Below, one piece after another: positions 1 through 5,757 of a stretch of 5,757 nucleotides of DNA; position 1 is the first letter of the stretch, and every line of letters starts with the position of its first letter. Location of the stretch: NCBI GenBank assembly GCA_003233535.1, contig QIMA01000319.1:1-5757 (forward strand), in the 5' to 3' direction. The notes beneath the pieces are model-generated. The model did no database searches. It saw only the letters and a list, made by a program, of their open reading frames with translations, and was not told the origin of the DNA. The position numbers were made by a program, and so were the translations under genes. The DNA is from Rhodanobacteraceae bacterium (lineage in GTDB: Bacteria > Pseudomonadota > Gammaproteobacteria > Xanthomonadales > SZUA-5).

Positions 1-251
1 GGAATGCGTCCGCCGCCTTTGAGCGGGTCGCCAGCCCAGCCGAAGCTGAAATAGCGAAATCCCTCAGGCAGTTGTAGCAATTGGCGTCCGGTCGCCGCAT
101 CAGTCACGGGACCTAATGGCACGGCGCCGTGGCTGCTGGCTGCGCTTTTGGCCAAAGCTGGCAGCAGGGAGGTGGCGGCTCCTCCCCAGACGAGGGCGTT
201 CAGCCCGTTCCGCAATAGCCGACGACGGCCATGGTCAACGCGATTAGACAT
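1..251 (-). CDS. PhoX/DUF839-family phosphatase-like protein, N-terminal part only
   Basis: The start ATG is at 251-249 and the frame stays open to the window edge, giving the first 83 residues. They begin with a twin-arginine signal: R9-R10-R11-L12-L13-R14, then a hydrophobic stretch (about 17-34) and a plausible cleavage after the A-L-A at 32-34. Residues 60-83 carry an L-P-E-G-F-R-Y segment followed by G-D-P-L, which is how mature PhoX/DUF839 proteins usually begin. Tat export fits that family, whose members fold with metal cofactors in the cytoplasm before export and hydrolyse phosphate esters in the periplasm. No catalytic residue lies in the visible part, so enzymatic activity is inferred from the N-terminus only. 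The gene starts 15 bp after the stop of the TMEM43-like gene. An AAGGA (268-264) overlaps that stop but sits 12 bases from the ATG, a rather long spacing. Co-transcription with the upstream gene is likely. Confidence 0.72.
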   Translation of the reverse strand, partial: MSNRVDHGRRRLLRNGLNALVWGGAATSLLPALAKSAASSHGAVPLGPVTDAATGRQLLQLPEGFRYFSFGWAGDPLKGGGRI

Positions 252-266
252 CGGCTACAAGGGTCC

Positions 267-1427
267 TTATTGAGGTGGCGGCGGAGGCGGCATCGGTGGC
301 CCGCTCGGTGCCGGTGGCGGCATCGTTGCGGTCTCCTCCTTAACGCTGCGCAAACGACCGAAAATCAGGGCTGCAACCACGATGCCGCCGATGATCAGCG
401 TGAGTATGATTGGGCGGACGAAGATCCAGGAGAGCACGACCGTCATTACTGCGAACAGCGCCGCAATCACGAAGGCGACGATGCCACTAACTCGCGAAAC
501 CATACCGCTGAGTCCCGGGATGAACGAGAGTACCGCCGACAGCGGCCCCAGGCACATGCTCAGGCCGATCCACATGGCACCGAAGCCGGCCGCGCGAAAT
601 GCCCAACCCATCGACGAATTGCGCGACTGTGCATTGTCAAACATGGTCGCTGCTGGCTGGGCGCCGTGCGCTACCAGCAGTACTTGGGTTTGGCGACTAC
701 TGGTCCAAGGCACGAGGCGATCGCTTTGCTGCATGCCAACTAGGCTCAGCGGACCTTCCGGGAGGGCCTTGAAGCTGACCCGCACGTCGCCGACCTGTGG
801 TGTGCTCAACGTGCCTTTGCCGCGGAAAAAAGTATTGCCGTGGCCACCGCTCCAACCCTGCGAAATCAGCTGGCTAGGCAACTGGGCATTGCTCAGATCG
901 CCCATGCCGCCGGCTTCGCGTAGCTGTCCCTTGGTGACGCTATAGCCGCCCAAACGGGCATCGTCGGCGATGAAATCTTCGTTGGAATAGGGCGGTGCCG
1001 GCGGGTTATCGTATCCAGGAGTGTGGAAATTGCTCGAGTTGTAGTGTTGGTCGGACCATTTCTTGTTGTAGCTGTAGGTGCTCTTGCCGTCGCTGGTCTT
1101 TTTGTCTTCGTCCCACTGATACATCTCCACCGAGCGGCGCAACCGCAACATGTCGTAGTCCAGGCTGAAGACCGGATCGCTAACGCCATTGGCAGTGCTG
1201 ACTTCGCCACTGATGTGCAGTAGCTGCTGGTCACGGCCAGTCTCGGGCTGAGCGGAGACCGATTGCACGATCTGAGCGCCCTCTGCGAGCCCCTGTCTGA
1301 TCTTGTAGACGTTGTTTTCATTCCACGCTAAGAATGGTATCGCCAGCAGGAACATGGCGATACCGAGCAAGAATCCGAATACCGAGTTTTTCAATCGGGA
1401 GAAGTAACCGGGTCGGTCGCTGGCCAT
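267..1427 (-). CDS. TMEM43-like (DUF1625) integral membrane protein
   Basis: This 386-residue protein belongs to the TMEM43 family, best known from the human inner nuclear membrane/ER protein LUMA; the bacterial role is unknown. It has one N-terminal membrane segment (about 14-34), a large soluble domain (about 35-270) and three hydrophobic segments near the C-terminus (about 274-298, 314-335, 338-356). Family hallmarks include L-R-R-S-V-E-M-Y-Q-W (96-105), S-Y-N-K-K-W (119-124), V-G-D-V-R-V-S-F (212-219), F-R-A-A-G (277-281) and W-I-F-V-R-P (334-339), all of which I can align to the human protein from memory. The length is close to the human 400. The tail (369-385) is proline-rich and ends with six consecutive prolines and Gln. 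The start is well supported: AAGGAG (1439-1434) lies six bases upstream of the ATG. A promoter candidate and an inverted repeat lie further upstream. A PhoX-like gene follows 15 bp downstream. Confidence 0.9.
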   Translation of the reverse strand: MASDRPGYFSRLKNSVFGFLLGIAMFLLAIPFLAWNENNVYKIRQGLAEGAQIVQSVSAQPETGRDQQLLHISGEVSTANGVSDPVFSLDYDMLRLRRSVEMYQWDEDKKTSDGKSTYSYNKKWSDQHYNSSNFHTPGYDNPPAPPYSNEDFIADDARLGGYSVTKGQLREAGGMGDLSNAQLPSQLISQGWSGGHGNTFFRGKGTLSTPQVGDVRVSFKALPEGPLSLVGMQQSDRLVPWTSSRQTQVLLVAHGAQPAATMFDNAQSRNSSMGWAFRAAGFGAMWIGLSMCLGPLSAVLSFIPGLSGMVSRVSGIVAFVIAALFAVMTVVLSWIFVRPIILTLIIGGIVVAALIFGRLRSVKEETATMPPPAPSGPPMPPPPPPQ

Positions 1428-1456
1428 CGCAAGCTCCTTGGTGGTTGCTGTCAGTA

Positions 1457-1496
1457 ATCCTAGCTCGGATATTTCATAAGCTTCACGCGCTAGGAT
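1457..1496. repeat. Perfect 8-bp inverted repeat in the leader of the TMEM43-like gene
   Basis: ATCCTAGC (1457-1464) and its exact reverse complement GCTAGGAT (1489-1496) flank a 24-base spacer. The centres of the arms are 32 bp apart, about three helical turns. The repeat sits between the promoter candidate (1499-1526) and the Shine-Dalgarno (1434-1439). The right arm would overlap the predicted transcription start. The spacer is too long and AT-rich for a classic terminator and no T-run follows, so two operator half-sites or a leader-RNA stem are the more likely readings. Function is inference. Confidence 0.5.
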
Positions 1497-1498
1497 GA

Positions 1499-1526
1499 AT
1501 TCGAATTACCCGACGATTGGTGTCAA
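1499..1526 (-). promoter_or_regulatory. Candidate sigma-70 promoter for the TMEM43-like gene
   Basis: On the minus strand a perfect TTGACA (1526-1521) is followed by a 16-base spacer and TCGAAT (1504-1499), a four-of-six match to the -10 consensus. It starts only a few bases after the stop of the DUF4920 gene (1533) and would place the transcription start near 1492, leaving a leader of about 65 bases. The -10 lies inside a 10-bp palindrome, AATTCGAATT (1498-1507). It is the best promoter match I found in the window, but the -10 is weak. Confidence 0.42.
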
Positions 1527-1532
1527 AGGGGA

Positions 1533-2030
1533 TCAGCTTTCGGCCATGATCAGGACCGACGTTGCCATCAGCTCCCATTCTTGCTGCGGCCCCTGCACTT
1601 TGGCCGGGTCTTTGCCGCCGTCTTTGGCCATGTGCTTGGCATCGCGTTCGCTCAGTTCAACCGCGCGCAAAGTGCCCAGCACCAGAGCCTTGCCGGTACT
1701 TTGTTTGGGAATAGCGAATGCGTGATCGCCGAAGCGCACCCTCGCTCCGACGCCATCGTCGGTGAGCATCATCCAGCAGCCCTTCTTCTGGCAAACCTGA
1801 CCGATTCGGCCGCTGACGAATACTGCGTCTGAGGTGAACTGCTCGAAGTTCAGGAGCACCTGAGCCAGAGGCACAGGTGCATTGCTAGCGGGCATGTGCT
1901 CGCCGTACACCGCGTGCCCGTTTAGGTGCTGCACCGGCACCGGGCCGTCAGCGAAAGCGGTTGTGCTGCACAGGGTACAGGCGGCGATCAGAGCGAAAAC
2001 AGATGGGTTTAGATACATGCTGATACTCAC
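1533..2030 (-). CDS. DUF4920 domain protein, exported
   Basis: From the GTG at 2030-2028 this gives 165 residues; an ATG four codons later (2018-2016) gives 161. Either way a hydrophobic signal segment (about 10-27, GTG numbering) ends in an A-F-A cleavage site before D28, so the product should be periplasmic. The mature part matches DUF4920: a G-R-I-G-Q-V-C-Q-K-K-G-C-W-M block at 74-87 with conserved C80, C85 and W86, followed by a V-R-F-G-D motif and a G-K-A-L-V-L-G strand (113-119). The two cysteines could bind a metal or form a disulfide; the biochemical role of the domain is not established to my knowledge. The GTG overlaps by four bases (GTGA) the stop of the ruined MBL-fold gene, the classic geometry for translational coupling and the reason I list it first. 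The segment before the hydrophobic core has no Lys or Arg, unusual for a signal peptide, from either start. Confidence 0.85.
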   Translation of the reverse strand: MSISMYLNPSVFALIAACTLCSTTAFADGPVPVQHLNGHAVYGEHMPASNAPVPLAQVLLNFEQFTSDAVFVSGRIGQVCQKKGCWMMLTDDGVGARVRFGDHAFAIPKQSTGKALVLGTLRAVELSERDAKHMAKDGGKDPAKVQGPQQEWELMATSVLIMAES

Positions 2031-2286
2031 AGGTTTGTAGGTCCGCGTATTTGCGCTAGCTCCAGCTTCGGCTGCTCGTTTGCGGTGTGGTACTTATCGC
2101 GTGCAACGTCAGCCAGTGCGCAGTCCGGACCGTGGGTGAAAAACAGGCGCATGCCGCGCGCCATCTTATCGGCGAGAAACTGGGTTTTCTCGTCAACCAA
2201 GCATTCAGGGTAGCGATCGTAGCCCATGTGAGCTGATCGCTGAGTCGCTGACGATTTCCTTCGATGGACCAAGCGGTTATCGCCAT
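2027..2286 (-). pseudogene. MBL-fold metallo-hydrolase remnant with large internal deletion and frame change
   Basis: Two ends of one gene survive. An ATG at 2286, three bases after the ggt stop, opens a frame with W-S-I-E-G-N-R-Q-R-L (2271-2242), which I recognise as the conserved start of a proteobacterial MBL-fold hydrolase family that normally continues D-G-G-A-M-F-G. Here it does not. In another frame, from 2227 to the TGA at 2029-2027, 66 codons match the C-terminus of the same family: G-Y-D-R-Y-P-E, L-V-D-E-K, R-L-F-F-T-H-G-P-D-C-A-L-A, ending before DUF4920. Intact members, as I recall them, have roughly 270-290 residues, so about 200 codons are gone, including the H-x-H-x-D-H zinc motif. 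The join lies at about 2241-2228 and shifts frame (the fragments differ by 59 bases, not a multiple of three). No zinc enzyme can be made. Family assignment is from memory; an assembly collapse is the main alternative. Confidence 0.8.
2237..2251. repeat. Short direct repeat at the deletion junction of the MBL-fold remnant
   Basis: TCGCTGA occurs at 2237-2243 and again at 2245-2251, with a further GCTGA at 2232-2236. The copies sit at the point where the N-terminal fragment of the MBL-fold gene stops matching its family. Such short repeats can mediate slippage or deletion, but one copy also encodes the conserved R-Q-R-L residues, so chance similarity is possible. Confidence 0.4.
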
Positions 2287-2289
2287 GGA

Positions 2290-3986
2290 TTATTTCACTT
2301 CGGCTTTGCCGACGCCCTCCCAGCGCAGATCGCTGGCGGCGTCGACCGAGTTCTTTTTGCGGTCCCAAACAACCACTTGCATGTTGCCCCAGGTGCGTTC
2401 CATAGGCACTAGGGTGTGCCCCATTTCGGTCAGTGCCGCGATCGACTCGGCATCCAGCGCATCGCGCTCAGTCGAGAGCACATCCGGCAGATATTGGTGA
2501 TGGATGCGCGGTCGGGAAACGGCGTCCAGCGCCGAGCCGCCGTCGATGAGAGTCAGTGAGCCGAGCAGTACCATGGTGATGATGCGGCTACCGCCCGGTG
2601 TGCCGATCACGATGGTGCGATCTGGGCCAACCAAAAAGGTCGGCGTCATCGACGACAGCGGGCGCTTACCCGGCCCCACGGCATTGGCATCTTCACCGAC
2701 CAGTCCGTAGGCGTTCGGGGTTCCGGCTTTTGCCGAAAAATCATCCATCTCGTTGTTTAAGATGACGCCAGTGCCCGGCGCCATGAAGGCGCTGCCGTAG
2801 GGCAGGTTGACGCTAAGCGTTGCGGCTACTAGGTTGCCGTCGCGGTCGATGATCGAAAAATGGGTGGTGTCGGTGCCGGTCGGTTCTGCCTCAATGCCGG
2901 GTAGGGCAGCGCTGGGCGTTGCGCGATCCAAGCGAATCGATGCGCGCAGGCCTGCTGCGTAGTGCGGGTGCAGCAACATATCTGTGGGCACCTGGACGAA
3001 ATCCGGATCACCTAGATAAATAGCCCGATCGCGGTAGGCGCGGCGCATGGACTCGACCAACAAATGGTTTTGTTTGACCGGCGACAGGCTGTCGTACTCG
3101 TAGCCATTGAGGATGTTGAAGATGGTCGCCAAGGCCACACCGCCAGAAGACGGCGGCGGCGCGGTGATCACTTGGTAGTCTTGGTACTGCGTCACCATCG
3201 GCGCACGCTCGACCACGCGGTAGTCGGCAAGGTCCTGCTCCGTCCAGATTCCGCCTGCTTCGCGCACGCCGGCGACCAGGGTCTTTGCGACCTCGCCCAG
3301 GTAAAACCCGTCCTTACCGTGATCGGCCATTGCCTGCAGAGTCTTGGCTAGATCAGGTTGAACGATCTTCGTGCCTAGTTCCGGCGTCTTACCGTCGCGC
3401 AGCAGCACCGCAGCAGCAGCCGGTGATTCGACGATGGTCTTCGCCAGGAAGTTCAATAATGCGTGATTCTTGCGCCCGAACGAGAAGCCTTCGCGAGCAA
3501 GCCGGATGGCTGGGGCGAGCGTCTGCGCCAAAGGCAAATTGCCGTAGTTTTGCGCTAGATGAACCAAGCCGGCTGGCTGACCAGGGATGGCGGCGGCCAG
3601 CGGGCCGTTGATCGAGCGCTCGCGCACGACTTCACCGGCTTCGTCCAAATACATGCCGCGTGTGGCCGCCATCGGCGCCCGTTCACGCGCGTCAATCATG
3701 ACCGTTTTGCCGTCGCTTGCTCGGCGCAGCAGGAAGAACCCGCCGCCGCCGAACCCAGAGCTCTCCGGCTCAACGACGCCAAGCACGGCAGCGATGGCGA
3801 CGGCCGCATCAAAGGCGTTGCCACCCTCGTCTAAAATCTGATGGCCAACGTTGGTGGCCAGGAAGTTGGCGCTGGCGATTCCCGCCTTCGGTGGGCTTTG
3901 TGCGTCCGCTGCGAGCGCTGTGGTTGACAGCAAACACGCCAATAAAGCAGCCCGAGCGGGGCCCTTTGCACGATTGAATAGTGACA

Positions 3987-3987
<1 letters not shown>
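2290..3987 (-). CDS. ggt: Gamma-glutamyltransferase precursor
   Basis: This 565-residue Ntn-hydrolase (E. coli Ggt has 580) cleaves gamma-glutamyl bonds of glutathione and related compounds in the periplasm and can transfer the glutamyl group to amino acids or peptides. A signal peptide (1 to about 26) ends in A-L-A. Self-cleavage is expected between D373 and T374 in the G-T-D-T-T-H-F motif, leaving a large subunit of about 347 residues and a small one of 192 with T374 as nucleophile. Expected substrate-site residues are present: R101 in R-E-R-A-P, N394, N-N-E-M-D-D (411-416), S445-S446 in P-L-S-S-M, and G465-G466 in P-G-G-S-R. A lid loop with Y427 is present as in E. coli. The position equivalent to E. 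coli T409 is S392. The start ATG shares one base with the ferredoxin stop, and a GAGGA (4001-3997) inside the ferredoxin gene lies nine bases upstream, so the two should be translationally coupled. Confidence 0.96.
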
Positions 3988-4310
<323 letters not shown>

Positions 4311-4463
4311 TCAATACGCATTTGATCGCACTAGCCCGCAACGGAGGATGAAGACGGGCCGAGCGTTGCTCACGACACATACCCGGATGGCAGCGGCGCG
4401 GCGTGCGCAGCGAGCATAGCCAGCGCCGAGCACAAGTTGCGCCCGGCGCCGATTTGCCAAGCG

Positions 4464-4940
4464 CTATTTCGTGGAGTGAAACAGCACCTTCGCGCCCCAC
4501 GGCTCAATCATGTCGCGGACGGCCTGTTCGTCATCGGGGGAGCCGATAAACAGAATATTGACCTCGGCGAGCCTGCCCTCTACGGGCTCATAGAAGCTTT
4601 CCTCGATGACCTGGCGAGCCAGAGGCGAATCACCGGAAAACACTAAAAAGGTGCCCTTGGCAATGCCTGCAGACAGGAAGTTGATGGTGTTCTGCACCAT
4701 ACGCTCGGTTTTTTCTTCGTCCTGGCCGAAGCCAGCGTAGGTCACAAATAGCCGCGCGCTCTCGCCTTCCGGCACGTAGGACTTCGCCACCGCGCTGACG
4801 TATTTTTTCCATTCGTCATTGTCTTGACCGGCGGGCACCACGACTTCAGGGGCGGCCGCCTCTTCAACTTTCTCATCGCAGGCGGCTAGGGAAAAAACCG
4901 CGGCGGAGGCAAACAGCACAGCTCTTAACATGCGGGACAT
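4464..4940 (-). CDS. Small lipoprotein of unknown function
   Basis: I do not recognise a named family for this 158-residue protein. The N-terminus is a lipoprotein signal peptide: R3 and R6, a hydrophobic core (7-19) and the lipobox L18-A19-A20-C21. C21 would be lipidated by Lgt and cleaved by LspA. D22 and E23 follow, which by the E. coli +2 rule predicts retention in the inner membrane. An acidic linker (22-43) leads to a compact domain of about 115 residues with alternating hydrophobic strands and helices: L-F-V-T-Y (64-68), T-F-L-V-F-S-G-D (97-104), V-N-I-L-F-I-G (128-134) and a closing K-V-L-F (151-154). There are no cysteines after C21. The start at 4940 is supported by GAGGAG (4953-4948), seven bases upstream. 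The gene stands alone, with gaps of 208 bp (to coaD) and 219 bp (to the ferredoxin), so it is probably transcribed separately. Confidence 0.85.
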   Translation of the reverse strand: MSRMLRAVLFASAAVFSLAACDEKVEEAAAPEVVVPAGQDNDEWKKYVSAVAKSYVPEGESARLFVTYAGFGQDEEKTERMVQNTINFLSAGIAKGTFLVFSGDSPLARQVIEESFYEPVEGRLAEVNILFIGSPDDEQAVRDMIEPWGAKVLFHSTK

Positions 4941-5148
4941 AGCAAGGCTCCTCGGGGACGGGCCACCATCAATGCCACCCGGCAGTGATGAGGCTAGGGC
5001 ACAGTGATAGTGACGATGTTCACGATTTTACGACGGCGGTGCAACCAAATGGTGAGTTGATTTGCCCCAGTTTGTTGGTGTGGGAGCTGAAACACTGCTC
5101 GAAACGCGGCTAAGTGCTTCGGTAGCCACGCTTTTTCCTGATCTGTGC

Positions 5149-5757
<609 letters not shown>

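Noticed and set aside
271..318. G-rich run on the plus strand that could form a two-layer G-quadruplex.
   Set aside because: It is fully explained by the Pro-rich codons of the TMEM43-like tail; only GG/GGG tracts are present, so stability would be low.
231..945. Two long plus-strand open frames opposite the TMEM43-like gene.
   Set aside because: They are antisense shadows of a well-supported gene, with skewed composition and no ribosome site.
2056..2286. A 76-codon open frame after ggt that looks like a small gene with a good position.
   Set aside because: Only its first ~15 codons resemble a protein family (MBL-fold start). The rest reads the C-terminal part of the same old gene out of frame, with low-complexity composition.
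4381..4463. GC-rich imperfect hairpin after the lipoprotein stop as a terminator.
   Set aside because: The pairing is broken and no T-run follows on the transcribed strand.
5022..5048. TAAAAT on the minus strand after coaD as a -10 box for the lipoprotein gene.
   Set aside because: The nearest TTGGTT is only 12 bases upstream and no acceptable -35 exists at 16-18 bases.

Overview
This 5.76-kb window reads as chromosomal DNA of a gammaproteobacterium, most likely in the Xanthomonadales (Lysobacterales). The basis is moderately high GC, close E. coli-like CoaD and YfhL sequences, and a gene order (coaD, ferredoxin, ggt, MBL-fold hydrolase, DUF4920, TMEM43-like, PhoX-like) that I associate with that order from memory. 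The taxonomic call is an inference. All supported genes lie on the minus strand, so transcription runs from high to low coordinates.

Layout in the direction of transcription: a short upstream stretch with a possible end of a preceding gene (5757-5650); coaD, the penultimate step of coenzyme A synthesis (5649-5149); a 208-bp gap with no convincing feature; a small unrecognised lipoprotein with an Asp at +2 (4940-4464); a 219-bp gap with no convincing feature; a YfhL-type 2[4Fe-4S] ferredoxin (4244-3987) whose stop shares one base with the start of ggt, a periplasmic gamma-glutamyltransferase (3987-2290). The next cistron is a wreck: the first ~15 codons and last ~66 codons of an MBL-fold metallo-hydrolase survive, joined out of frame with the zinc-binding core missing (2286-2027). 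Its stop codon overlaps a DUF4920 gene (2030-1533). A 105-bp gap with the best promoter candidate of the window, a perfect inverted repeat and a strong Shine-Dalgarno leads into a TMEM43-like membrane protein (1427-267), followed after 15 bp by the Tat-signal N-terminus of a PhoX/DUF839-family protein cut by the window edge (251-1).

Functionally this is a mixed housekeeping and cell-envelope neighbourhood. ggt, the dead hydrolase and DUF4920 look like a former translationally coupled operon. TMEM43-like plus PhoX-like form a second tightly spaced unit. Most products after coaD and the ferredoxin are exported or membrane-bound. There are no RNA genes, CRISPR arrays, insertion sequences or phage genes visible. 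I do not see a wholly new multi-gene system. The strongest unadvertised signal is the internally deleted, frame-disrupted MBL-fold gene hidden between ggt and DUF4920.
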